Assembly: GCA_947846985.1 (NCBI GenBank) | Contig: CANTUZ010000025.1 | Span: 744,001 to 808,000 of the forward strand | Direction: 5' to 3' | Origin: Fratercula arctica | Taxonomy: Eukaryota > Chordata > Aves > Charadriiformes > Alcidae | DNA: 64,000 bases | In this document: one piece after another, positions 21,469 through 32,604 of the stretch | Layout: each line of letters starts with the position of its first letter | How positions within the stretch are numbered: the first letter of the stretch is position 1 | Program-made: the position numbers and the translations under genes | Notes under the pieces: model-generated | What the model was told of the DNA's origin: nothing | Seen by the model: the letters and a program-made list of their open reading frames with translations, nothing else | Database searches by the model: none

Positions 21469-24400
21469 AGAATCACAGGGTTGGAAGGGACCTTGGAGAA
21501 CATCTAGTCCAACCCCCCTGCCAGAGCAGGGTCACCTTAGAGCAGGTTGCACAGGAACACGTCCAGGGGGGTTTTGAATGTCTCCAGAGATGGAGACTCT
21601 ACCACCTCTCTGGGCAGCCTGTGCCAGTGCTCTGCCACCCTCAAAGGAAAGAAGGTCCTCCTCATGTTTAGGTGGAACTTCCTATGTTCAAGTTTGTGCC
21701 CACTACCTCTTGTCCTTTCGCTGGGCACCACTGAAAAGAGCCTGGCCCCATCCTCCTGACACCCCACCCTTTAAGTATTTATAAGCATTAATAAGATCCC
21801 CCCTCAGTCATCTTTTTTTCCAGACTGAAGAGACCCAAATCCCTCAGCCTTTATTCATAAGAGAGATGTTCCAGTCCCCTCAGCATCTTGGCAGCCCTTT
21901 GCTGTTCCCTCTCCAGCAGTTCCCTGTCCTTCTTGAACCGGGGAGCCCAGAACTGGACACAGTACTCCAGGTGCGGCCTCACCAGGGCAGAGCAGAGGGG
22001 GAGGATGACCTCCCTCCACCTGCTGGCCACACTCTTCTTGATGCACCCCAGCATGCCATTGGCCTTCTTGGCCACAAGGGCACATTGCTGGCTCATGGTC
22101 ATCCTGCTGTCCACCAGGACTCCCAGGTCTCTTTCCACAGAGCTGCTCTCCAGCAGGTCACCCCCAACCTGTCCTGGTGCAGGGGGTTATTCCTCCCCAG
22201 GTGCAGCACCCTACACTTGCCCTTGTTGAATTTCATAAGGTTCCTCTCCGCCCAACTCTCCAGCCTGTCCAGGTCTCTCTGTATGGTGGCACAGCCTTCC
22301 GGTGTGTCAGCCGCCCCCCCCCCAGCTTTGTGTCGTCAGCAAACTTGCTGAGGGTGCCCTCTATCCCTTCATCCAGGTCATTGATGAATATATTGAAGAG
22401 GACTGGACCCAGTACTGACCCCTGGGGAACACCACTTGTCACTGACCTCCAACTAGGCTCTGTGCTCCTAATCATGACCCTCTGAGCTCTGTCTTTCAAC
22501 CAGTTTTCTATCCACCCCACTGTCCATTCATCTAACCCACGCTTCCTATGAGCTTTCCTATGAGGATGCTGTGGGAGACCGTGTTGAACACCTTGCTGAA
22601 GTCAAGGTAGACAATGTCCACTGCCCTCCCCTCATCTCTCCATCCAGTCATGCCATCATAGAAGGCTATCAGATTAGTCAGACATGATTTCCCCTTGGTG
22701 AATCCATGTTGAGTACTTCTGATAGCTTTCTTTTCCTCCACATGCCTTGAGATGATGCCCAGAACAAGCTGTTCCATCATCTTTCCAGGGATGGAGGTGA
22801 GGCTGACTGGCCTGTAGTTCCCCGGGTCCTCCTTCTTGCCTTTTTTGAAGACTGGAGTGACATTGGCTTTCCTCCAGTCCTCAGGCACCTCGCCTGTTCT
22901 CCAGGACCTTTCAAAGATGATGGAGAGCGGCCCAGCAATGACTTCTGCCAGCTCCCTCAGCACTCGTGGGTGCATCCCATCGGGGCCCATGGACTTGTGA
23001 ATATCTAATTGACCTAATTGATCTCTCACTTGATCCTCCTCAACCAAGGGGAAGTCTTCCTCTTTCCCTGCTACTTTCCCCAAAGCCTGGGACTCCTGAG
23101 GGCTGGGCCGAGCAGTAAAGACCAAAGCAAAGAAGGCATTCAGTAACTCTGCCTTCTCCGCATCCTCCGTCACCATGGCTCCTGTCTCATTCAACAGTGG
23201 GCCCACAACTTCTTTGGTCTTCCTTTTGCTTCCAATATACTTGAAGAAGCCCTTCCTGTTGAGCTTGACATCCCTTGCCAGGTTTAATTCCAAGGAGACC
23301 TTGGCTTTCCTCGTTTCATCCCTGCATACTCTGATGGCATTCTTGTAATAATCCCAAGTGGTCAGTCCATTCTTCCACGTGCTGTAAACTTCCTTCTTCC
23401 ACTTGAGCTTTCTCAGAAGCTCCCTGCTCAACCATGCAGGTCTCCTGCTTCCCTTGCCTGATTTCCTGCTCTTAGGGATGCACCGATCCTGAGCTTGGAG
23501 AAAGTGGTGTTTGAATACCCACCAGCTCTCTTGAGCCCCTTTGCCTTCCAGAGCCCTAGCCCACGGGATCTCTCCAAGCAGTTTCTTGAAGAGGTCAAAG
23601 TTAGCCCTCCTGAAGTCCAAGGTTGTGATTTTACTCCTTGTTGTTTTGTGCGTACTGCCCATGATCCTGAACTCTGTCTTCTCATGATCACTACAACCTA
23701 GGGTGCCCCCAACCTTAATGTCCTCCACCAGTCCCTCTGTGTTTGTCAGTACCAGGTCCAGGAGTGCTCCTCTCCTTGTTGGCTCCTGCACCACCTGAAT
23801 GAAAAAGTTATCATCAGTGCACTGGAGGAGCCTCCTGGACTGTACATGCCTGGCTGTGTAGCCTTCCCAGCAGATATCAGGGTGATTGAAGTCCCCCATA
23901 AGGACCAAGGCCTGTGACTGTGAGGCTACCTTCAGATGTCTGTAGAAAGCCTCATCAGCTTCCCCATGCTGATCAGGTGGCCTGTAATAAACACTCACAG
24001 CAGTGTCTCCCATATTTGCCTGCCCCTTAATCCTTACCCACAAGCTCTCAACTCTCTCTTCATCTGCCCTTAGTGAGAGCATGATGCATTCCAGTTGCTC
24101 TCTCACATAAAGTGCAACTCCACCACCATGCCTCACTGGCCTGTCTTTCCTGAAAAGGACACAGCCATCCATGACAGCGTTCCAGTCATGTGAGCTGTCC
24201 CACCATGTCTCAGTAATTGCAATGAGATCGCGGCCCTCACCACACAGAGATCTCCAGCTCTTCCTGCTTATTCCCCATGCTGCGTGCATTGGTGTACAGG
24301 CATTTCAGAGAGGGAGTTGTGTGCGTAGTTTTCACCCTTGAGGGGTGGTGTGCCTTCTGGCTCTCAGAAGTACTGGCACATTCCCCCCCCAAGCGCTGAG

Positions 24401-26033
24401 CAACTACGTCCTGGCACCTCACCAGCAAGCCCAGTAGCATCCCCACCCCCCTTCAAATCTAGTTTAAAGCTCTCTCAGTGAGCCCTGATAACTCTTGTCC
24501 TAGAACCCTTTTCCCCCTGCAAGATAAGCTGTTCCCGCCTGTTACCAGCAGGCCTGGCGTTTTGTAAATCAGGCCATGATCAAAGAATCCAAAGTCCTGG
24601 TGGCAGCACCAGGCTCGAAGCAGGCATTGATCTGCTGGCTCCTCCTATTTACCCCCTCATCATTCCCCGCAACAGGGGGGATAGACGAGAACACAACTTG
24701 TGCTCCTGATCCCTTGACCAGCCGTCCCAGGGTCTTGAAATCTTTCTTCATTGCCCTTGGACATCTTCTTGTTACCTCGTCACTGCCTACCTGAAAGATC
24801 AAAAGGGGGTAATAATCTGAGGGCCGTACCAGGGAAGGAAGCATCCTCTTCATGTGCTTGACATGGGGCCCCAGGGAGGCAGCAGACCTCCCTACGTACC
24901 AGGTCCGGCCTGCATACTGGGCCTTCTGCTCCCTTCAGTAGCCAGTCACCTATGACAATGACCCAGCTTTTCTTCTTTACTGCAGAGGTTTTGATGCGGG
25001 GGGTGGTCTGACCAGACCTCGCTGACACCTCCAAGGTAGGAGAACTATCGTGCTTGTCATCATCCAGGTTCCCTTGCAGAGCACTGTACCTGTTACACAA
25101 TGGCACCTGGGAAGATGGGGTAGTCGCCAGGCAGTCCCGAGTGCGGCGCCTGTTGCGTCAGGCAGGAACTTCTTGCCATTGCCCCCTGTCCTCCAGGTTA
25201 CCACCTTCAGTCAGGGGGAGAGAGGACAGGAAGTTCTCTGTTGCAGGGGTTCTGTCTGCCTGCTGGGTTTCTGTCATGGGAGGCAGGATTCTACTCCAAG
25301 CATCTATCTCCCTCTCACATTCCCTGATGGCCCTCAACCTGCTTACCTCCTCCCTGAGCTCCATCACTAAGCAGAGGAGATCCTCTACCTGGGCACATCT
25401 CCCACAGGCATGCTCATCACTGCCATCTGACACTGGCATAAGAGCAGGGCACACCCTGCAGCCTGATGTCTATGTGGCAGCATGTTCCCACAGGAGCTCG
25501 TCTGAGAGGCTGCATCAGACCTGGTGGTTGTGGAGCTCATGGATGCCACAGTCTTTTTGCAAGTAGTTACCATTTCTACCTGGCTGGGTTGGCAGTCTTT
25601 CAGCGCTATCCTGCGCGAACTGCTGTGCAAACTGCTGTGATTGGACTGGTGTGTCATGCCCTGTTTGGGTGTCCTCTTCACCATCCCAGGAAGTACACCC
25701 TTGTTGTGGTGCTCCCAGGTAGTTCCACAGGTGACACCCAGGCAATGCCCACTCACCGCTTGTTTGCTCAGTTCCCAGCAACCAAGTTGCTGTGTTCCCG
25801 AGGGGCTTCTTTTATGAGGGGGGAGTGGTCCTACCCCCTGCTCGTTCACACCTGCCGCTGGGGGGTGATGGCTCTGCCCTCAACTCCTCAGCTGCCTCCG
25901 CCCCCCAGAAGTGCCTGGTACCAGTTCGGGCTGGCTGCTTTTCCTGGCTTTAAAAAGCCTCGAAAATGAGTCTCTAGCTGACCCTTTTTTGCTGTGATTC
26001 CCTTCCTCAGTATGGACTTACCTCTACTGGAGC
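21469..26033 (-). mobile_element. Near full-length CR1 LINE (4.57 kb) inserted in the ERV
   Basis: The best-preserved CR1 in the window. The 3' end is at 21469 and the 5' end at about 26033. Both are flanked by the same 12 bases, tggtctcctcat (21457-21468 and 26034-26045), a likely target duplication. ORF1-like frames lie at 25849-24569, including V-I-V-I-G-D-W-L-L and R-E-V-C-C-L-P-G-A. ORF2 starts near 24446. Minus 22532-24289 is open for 585 codons with the endonuclease (L-M-G-D-F-N-H-P-D) and the start of RT; frameshifts near 22530, 22230 and 21850 break the rest (F-A-D-D-T-K-L-G-G near 22340). It splits ERV gag from pro, so it is younger than that ERV. Confidence 0.93.
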
Positions 26034-26045
26034 TGGTCTCCTCAT

Positions 26046-26589
26046 CATTGGTTCTTTCTTCTTTAACTCAGGACATGCATTTTTCCAATGTTCCTCCTAT
26101 TTGCAATAGGCACACTGGTTAAGGCTCTAAGGTGGTTTGTTGTCAACAACAACCCTTGGGCTCCCTCTCCCTCTGGAGGTGCCTTCTCTCATTCCTGTTT
26201 TCCCTCTGTCCTTGCCTCTCATACTATTTCCATTCAGTGCTGTGGCTAACAATGATGCTTGTAACTTGATCCTATTCTGCTTTTCTCTTTTTCATCTTGA
26301 TTATTATATACTTTATATGCAATTTCTCTTAACTGGGAAACATTCATTCTCACTGCTCATTCAGTTTTCTGCAATTTCCTTCTAATGTCTGGGGCTGATT
26401 GGCCAATAAAAAACATATTAAACATCCTCTGATTAGGCTCCTCTTCTGGATTGAGAGCCATCCACTTTTGAGCCACCTTACAAAGATGCTCATAAAAGGC
26501 AGACCCATCCCTTTTTCCACCTTTGGTTTTTTCCCATAAACATCCCATAAGAAGTCCTTAGCAATCCCTTAGTGCTTTTCCACTGCATC
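26046..26589 (-). mobile_element. Gamma-like ERV gag: capsid end and nucleocapsid (degenerate)
   Basis: The minus strand near 26548-26360 reads M-F-F-I-G-Q-S-A-P-D-I-R-R-K-L-Q, typical of the capsid end of gamma-type Gag. At 26114-26073 there is a C-x2-C-x4-H-x4-C zinc knuckle with a stop inside it. It belongs with the pol at 18660-21098; the CR1 at 21469-26033 lies between. Confidence 0.8.
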
Positions 26590-27085
26590 TGTGTGAGCCG
26601 ATGCAGGCAGGACACAGGAACAACCACAAACCACGGATGGAAAGCAAAGAACAAATTTAATCTCGATACCATCGCAGACTGGGGAATCTCCGAAGCAACA
26701 CCCAGGCAGAGGCACACAAGCAGGGACTGCGGGCACCACGGCGTGAGAGAGAGTTCTCATTAGCAAGAGTCCTTGGCAGCGAGAGAGTCCTTGTTAGCAG
26801 GAGCGGGCGCGGACTCCCTGTTCTCGCTGGTATTTAAAGGGTTCAAACAGGCATAGTTTTTCCCACTGTGCTTTCATCTTCTTCAACAACAGGCCAGGAT
26901 TCTCCAGCGGCTGGATAAGGTGTCCCTGAGTCCATCACAGACTTCTGTTATCTAAGTGCAAGTGTTTTACTTGCAAGCACCCAAGACTGAACAACAGTGT
27001 GATATATGTGTTTCCCAGCACCCCAGGTGTGAGTCACTTGAGCGTATTTACAATCCTCCTCGCCGATCTTCCGTTGCTTTCCCAC
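26590..27085 (-). mobile_element. Solo LTR with 5 bp target duplication
   Basis: A 496 bp unit ending TGTGTGAG... and ...TTTCCCACA on the plus strand. It is flanked by gcatc on both sides (26585-26589 and 27086-27090). On the minus strand it starts tgtgggaaagcaacgg and has a tttaaatacc promoter-like box near 26835 and attaaatttg near 26655. No internal retroviral sequence remains, so the provirus recombined out. It sits in ERV gag sequence. Confidence 0.8.
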
Positions 27086-27401
27086 AGCATCCCATAATGT
27101 GTCCAACACCTATGTGGCAACCCCCCCTTTAGTCTGAAAGATGATCCGGAGAATAGATGCTCCTGATGACTCCTCCTGATGTGTTTCACGCCTGGATAAT
27201 GGAGCTGCTGGCTTAGCTGGGACAGCCCTGGGAGAGGCCCAGAACAGGTGTTCCTTCCTTGGGAGTCCTTAATTTGGGTTCCTGCCTGCTATCATGTGCC
27301 CCTGTGCTCCTCTGAGCTTGTGGAGATGGGCTTTTGATCAACTGATGGCCCCTGTGATGGGCCATGGAGTAGCCTGGCAGGATATTATATAGAACATATA
27401 T
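27086..27401. other. Unassigned, probably ERV remnant
   Basis: The left end directly continues the LTR target (ccactgcatcccataatg) and so belongs to the host ERV gag. Beyond about 27200 I recognise nothing. Confidence 0.4.
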
Positions 27402-27597
27402 CATAGAATCATAGAATGGTTAGAGTTGGAAGGGACCTTAAAGATCATCTAGTTCCAATGCCCCTGCCATGGGCAGGGACATCTCCCACTAGACCAGGCT
27501 GCTCAAAGCCTCATTCAGCCTGGCCTTCAACACTTCCAGGGATGGGGCATCCACAGCTTCCCTGGGCAACCTGTTCCAGTGCCTCACCACCAACACA
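27402..27597 (-). mobile_element. CR1 LINE 3'-end fragment
   Basis: The last 195 bp or so of a CR1, starting tcatagaatcatagaatgg on the plus strand and ending where retroviral pol begins. Confidence 0.9.
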
Positions 27598-29247
27598 GGA
27601 AAGAAGAATCAAGATTCTTCTGAAAGCAGGTTTTGCTGTTAAAAGAGATAAGGTCAACGGACCTGCACGAGAGATCCAGTTCTTGGGAATTAAGTGGCAA
27701 GATACGCGTTGCCAGGTTCCAATGGATGTGATTAACAAAATAACATCTATGTCCCCACCTACTAACAAAAAGGAAACACAAGCCTTCTTGGGTGTTGTGG
27801 GTTTCTGGAGAATGCATATTCCTGGTTACAGTCAGATTGTGAAACCTCTCTATGAAGTGACTAGGAAGAAAAATTATTTTACGTGGGCCCTGAGCAACGA
27901 CAGGCCTTTCAACAAATTAAACAAGAGATTGTGCATTCAGTAGCCCTTGGACCAGTCCAAACAGGATGGGACATTAAAAACGTGCTTTACACCGCAGCCG
28001 GGGACAATGGGCCTATGTGGAGCTTCTGGCAGAAAGCACCAGGGGAGACCCGAGGTCGATCCCTAGGATTCTGGAGTCAGGGATACAAAGGCTCCAAGGC
28101 CAACTATACTCCAACTGAGAAAGAAAGATTGGCAGCATATGAAGGAGTTAGAGCTGCTTTGGAAGTAATTGGTACTGAAGCGCAGCTCCTCCTGACGCCC
28201 AGATTTTCAGTGCTGGGCTGGATGTTCAAGGGTAAAGTTCCTTCTACTCATCACATCACTGATGCTACCTGGAGTAATTGGGTTGCCTTAATCACACAGC
28301 AAGCTCGAATAGGAAACCCAAATTGTCCAGGAATCATAGAAGTGATCACAAACTGGCCTGAAGGTAAAGACTTCGTAATGCCACCAGAGGAGGTGGTGAC
28401 TCGCGCTGAGGAAGCCCCACTGCATAATGAACTCTCAGGTGATGAGAAACTGTATGCCTTGTTCACTGATGGCTCTTGTCATATTGTAGGAAAGCATCGA
28501 AGGTGGAAAGCTGCTGCGTGGAGTCCATAATCCAGTGGCCAATACTCTATCTCTATTACTGGTTCACGGATGGCGGCAAATGCTCTGTGGGGATGGTTAA
28601 AGCAGTGGAAGCAGAGCAACTGGCAGCACAGAGATAAACCCATCTGGGCTGCTGAACTGTGGCAAGATATTGCGGACCGGCTAGGGAAACTAGTCGTGAA
28701 GGTATGTCATGTAGATACCCACATACCCATGAGTCGGGCCACTGAGGAACATGGAAACAATCAGCAAGTGGATCAGGCTGCTAACATTTTCCAGGCAGAT
28801 TTGGACTGGGAACATAAAGGTGAACTATTTTTAGCTCAGTGGGCCCATGATGCTTCAGGTCATTAAGGAAGGGATGCAACATATAAATGGGCCCATGACC
28901 AAGGGGTGGATTTAACCATGGATGTTGTTGCGCAGGTTATCCACGATTGTGAACCATGCGCCGAAATCAAGCAAGCTAAAAGGTTAAAACCTTTGTGGTA
29001 TGGGGGACGATGGCTGAAATATAAGTATGGGGAGGCCTGGCAAATTTACTCTATCACACTCCCTCAAACACGTCAGGGTAAGTGTTACGTGCTTATAATG
29101 GTGGAAACAAGCACTGGATGATTGGAAACCTATGCTGTGCCCCATGCCACTGCCCGGAATACCATCCTGGGCCTTGAAAGGCAAGTCTTGTGGCGACATG
29201 GCACTCCAGAAAGAATTGAATCAGACAATGGGACTCATTTCACCAGG
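27598..29247 (+). mobile_element. Class III (ERVL-like) pol remnant
   Basis: Plus-strand pol without its start. Order: RT thumb/connection 27600-27940 (I-Q-F-L-G-I-K-W, T-Q-A-F-L-G-V-V-G-F-W); RNase H 27883-28850 (L-F-T-D-G-S-C near 28465); integrase zinc-binding region 28850-28985 (histidine pair, C-E-P-C); integrase core 28985-29245 (V-E-T-S-T-G near 29105, S-D-N-G-T-H-F near 29225). At least three frame changes or stops (27940, 28528, 28866) make it inactive. The RT catalytic part is replaced upstream by CR1, and the 3' part is cut at 29247 by gag of another ERV on the opposite strand. Class III is inferred from overall resemblance. Confidence 0.75.
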
Positions 29248-29894
29248 GTTTCTGCTCTCTCTCTCTTGCCAATTTGTCAATTGCAATGGATCCCAGGGGC
29301 TGGTTCGCGTAGTATGATGTGGATTACCACCCCGAGGTCCTGCAGTTATTTCTGTTTTAACAATGGGTCTGGCTTCATATTCAGGAGGATTTGTGGGGAA
29401 CAAAGGAACATCATCTTCTGACTCGCTATCATCGGGATCACCCCAAATATCTCCATCCCAATCTTCAGGGGATACTATCAGTTTCCTAATCTGTACAATG
29501 TCAGGGAGGCGGGGAGCCTGTATAAGCATCATTTCGACCTTTTCTCCCAATTTCTGCCTTTTCTCCTTTTCTTCCTGCAATTGTTTTTGCAGCTGTTCAA
29601 TTTTTAAAAGATAGCAGTAACTCAGTTGCCTTCCTGCTCTCTATTTCCTTCTCTAGGTCCTGCTCTCTACTATTTCTGTTCTTCCCTGTCATTGGTACAG
29701 GGCTTCTAAACAAGTACCTAACATCTTGCAGATAACTCCCTTATCTTTTCCATCCTTTGTACGGCCCCAATTGCTTTTAAGTGCTCTTCAACGACTTCTC
29801 AATTGTGCCAGTTATCACGAGCCCATTCCTCTGAGAATTTGGGGCTGGGGTTCACTCCACGCCTCTGTAAATAATCAGTGATAACACATCCCAT
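29248..29894 (-). mobile_element. Gamma-like ERV gag, N-terminal part
   Basis: The minus strand from 29894 reads M-G-C-V-I-T-D-Y-L-Q-R-R-G, a glycine-2 start that could be myristoylated, then F-S-E-E-W-A-R-D-N-W. Lower down (29580-29250) come a charged coiled region, an N-P-P-E-Y stretch like a late-domain P-P-x-Y, and P-W-D-P-L-Q-L-T-N-W, typical of the capsid start. A stop after D-N-W-H-N breaks it. It continues, in element order, at 26590 and below. Confidence 0.75.
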
Positions 29895-30215
29895 ACTGCC
29901 AACTACACCAGATGTCACCGCCGGAGTGATTAACTTCACTCCTAACAGAGAAGTAGTGAAATATTTATTAATATAAAACAGTGATTTAACAAAGTTAGTA
30001 GTGAATGCGATAGTGTTTTACGAGACTCGATGGCAAAGTACACTTGATTATTTACTGCATAGAGGCCAGGGTCAGACAAGCTGTCAGGGAGACCCTCCTG
30101 TTGAGTCACGAGGTTCAGAAAGGACCCCCTTGCTTTCTAAACTCCTCAGAGAGGAGTCTAGGGGCGGCTGGATGCAATCCTAGTCCCAGACTTGGTCAAC
30201 AGTTTATGTCTAAAG
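29895..30215 (-). mobile_element. Probable 5' LTR/leader remnant of the gamma-like ERV
   Basis: Directly upstream of the gag start. On the minus strand attaataaat near 29970 can serve as poly(A) signal. The outer part of the LTR is cut by a CR1 at 30218. Confidence 0.5.
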
Positions 30216-30217
30216 GA

Positions 30218-30505
30218 TCATAGAATCATAGAATGGTTTGGGTTGGAAGGGACCTTAAAGATCATCTAGTTCCAACCCCCCTGCCATGGGCAGGGTCATC
30301 TCATCAGGTTGCTCAGAGCCCTGTCCAGCCTGGCCTTAAAAACTTCCAGGGATGGGGCTTCTACCACCTCTCTGGGCAACCTGTTCCAGTGTCTCACCAC
30401 CCTCATGGTGAAGAACTTCTTCCTAACATCCAGTCTGAATCCTCCCATCTCTAGTTTTAATCCATTCCCTCTAGTCCTACCATTCCCTGACATCCTAAAA
30501 AGTCC
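30218..30505 (-). mobile_element. CR1 LINE 3'-end fragment
   Basis: Intact 3' tail at 30218 (tcatagaatcatagaatggt). The coding tail on the minus strand includes [19 protein letters not shown]. It ends at a small inverted repeat that joins it to the next CR1. Confidence 0.92.
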
Positions 30506-30545
30506 GTGAAAGGACCTTTTTAGGACTAAAAAGTCCTAAAAAGGG

Positions 30546-31254
30546 ATGACGTGATAGAGAGCAGCCCTGTGGAAAAGGACTTGGAGGTACTTGTAGATGA
30601 AAAGTTGGACATGAGCCAACAATGTGTGCTTGCAGCCCAGAAGGCCAATCGCATCCTGGGCTGCATCAAAAGAAGCGTGGCCATCAGGTCGAGGGAGGTG
30701 ATTCTACCCTTCTACTCTGCTCTGGTGAGACCCCACCTGGAATACTGTGTCCAGCTCTGGAGCCCTCAGCACAAGAAGGACATGGACCTGTTGGAGCATG
30801 TCCAGAGGAGGGCCACGAAGATGATCTGAGGGCTGGAGCACCTCTCCTATGAGGACAGGCTGAGAGAGTTGGGTCTGTTCAGCCTGGAGAAGAGAAGGCT
30901 CTGGGGAGACCTTATAATGGCCTTCCAGTACCTGAAGGAGGCCTATAAGAAAGCTGGGGAGGGGCTGTTTGCAAGGGCACGTAGCGATAGGACGAGGGGC
31001 AATGGCTTTAAACTAGAGCAGGGCAGGTTCAGATTAGACATTAGGAAGAAGTTCTTTACAATGAGGGTGGTGAAACACTGGCCCAGGTTGCCCAGAGAGG
31101 TGGTGGAGGCCCCGTCCCTGGAGACATTCAAGGCCAGGCTTGATGAGGCTCTGAGCAACCTGATCTAGTTGAAGATGTCCCTGCTTACTGCAGGGTGGTT
31201 GCACTAGATGACCTTTAAAGGTCCCTTCCAACCTAACACATTCTATGATTCTAT
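30546..31254 (+). mobile_element. CR1 LINE, 5'-truncated, head-to-head with its neighbour
   Basis: Plus-strand CR1 C-terminal region from [11 protein letters not shown] to the 3' tail (cattctatgattctat). A single tga stop sits near 30828 (R-A-T-K-M-I). The 41 bp between it and the minus-strand CR1 holds repeats of ctaaaaagtcc and its near complement. Confidence 0.93.
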
Positions 31255-31255
31255 A

Positions 31256-31395
31256 AGTGATGATGACCCATACATATTAATTCCAGTTGGTCCTTGAAGA
31301 CAATTAGTAAAGTTTTTAATAGATATGGGAGCACAAATTTCGATACGAACACAAGATGCTGAGAAGCTGGGCATGCGATCCGGACTGCAAAGAGT
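31256..31395 (+). mobile_element. Retroviral protease fragment before the gap
   Basis: The plus-strand frame reads L-I-D-M-G-A-Q-I-S, a protease active-site-like motif with M in place of T/S. It is cut by the sequence gap, so the parent element is unknown. Confidence 0.55.
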
Positions 31396-31891
31396 NNNNN
31401 NNNNNNNNNNNNNNNNNNNNNNNNNNNNNNNNNNNNNNNNNNNNNNNNNNNNNNNNNNNNNNNNNNNNNNNNNNNNNNNNNNNNNNNNNNNNNNNNNNNN
31501 NNNNNNNNNNNNNNNNNNNNNNNNNNNNNNNNNNNNNNNNNNNNNNNNNNNNNNNNNNNNNNNNNNNNNNNNNNNNNNNNNNNNNNNNNNNNNNNNNNNN
31601 NNNNNNNNNNNNNNNNNNNNNNNNNNNNNNNNNNNNNNNNNNNNNNNNNNNNNNNNNNNNNNNNNNNNNNNNNNNNNNNNNNNNNNNNNNNNNNNNNNNN
31701 NNNNNNNNNNNNNNNNNNNNNNNNNNNNNNNNNNNNNNNNNNNNNNNNNNNNNNNNNNNNNNNNNNNNNNNNNNNNNNNNNNNNNNNNNNNNNNNNNNNN
31801 NNNNNNNNNNNNNNNNNNNNNNNNNNNNNNNNNNNNNNNNNNNNNNNNNNNNNNNNNNNNNNNNNNNNNNNNNNNNNNNNNNNNNNNNNNN
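31396..31891. other. Assembly gap (496 N)
   Basis: Unresolved bases. Elements on the two sides differ, so the order across the gap is a scaffolding statement, not sequence. Confidence 1.
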
Positions 31892-32604
31892 TATCCCCTA
31901 ACACCACATCTAAACGACTCTTAAACACATTCAGGGATGGTGACTCCACCACCTCCCTGGGCAGCCTGTTCCAGTGTCTGACCACTCTTTCTGGGAAGAA
32001 TTTTTTCCTGATGTCCAGTCTAAACCTACCCTGCTGCAGCTTGAAGCCATTCCCTCTTGTTCTATTGCTAATTACCTGTGAGAAGAGACCAGCACCAACC
32101 TCTCTACAATGTCCTTCCAAGTAGTTGTAGAGAGGGATGAGGTCTCCCCTCAGCCTCCTCTTCCTCAAACTAAACAGTCCCAGCTCCTTCAATCGCTCCT
32201 CATCAGATTTATTCTCCAGGCCCTTCACCAGCTTCGTTGCCCTCCTCTGCACTCGCTCCAGCACCTCGATCTCTCTCTTGTATTGAGGTGCCCAAAACTG
32301 GACACAATACTCAAGGTGTGGCCTCACCAGTGCTGAGTACAGGGGGACAATCACCTCCCTCCTCCTGCTGGTCACACTATTTCTAATACAAGCCAGGATG
32401 TCATTGGCTTTCTTGGCCACCTGGGCACACTGCTGGCTCATGTTCAGCCGCTTGTCAATTAGAACCCCCAGGTCCTTTTCTGCCAGGCAGCTCTCCAGCC
32501 ACACTTCCCCAGGCCTGTAGCGATGCGTGGGGTTGTTGTGGCCCAAGTGCAGGACCTGGCAGTTGGCCTTGTTGAAGCTCATACCGTTAGCGTTGGCCCA
32601 TCAG
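31892..32604 (-). mobile_element. CR1 LINE, 3' portion of a split element
   Basis: Minus-strand CR1 C-terminal region, from [11 protein letters not shown] near 32590 to [10 protein letters not shown] near 31915. The 3' end falls in the gap. Its upstream part is at 34479-34860, where D-L-D-R-L ends just before the younger CR1 and W-A-N resumes here. Confidence 0.9.

Noticed and set aside
29870..29910. Primer-binding site just upstream of the gag start (tggtgtagttggc)
   Set aside because: It would overlap the gag start with no leader, and I cannot match it to a tRNA end.
31325..31924. Open frames across the N gap
   Set aside because: They consist mainly of unknown residues from the gap.
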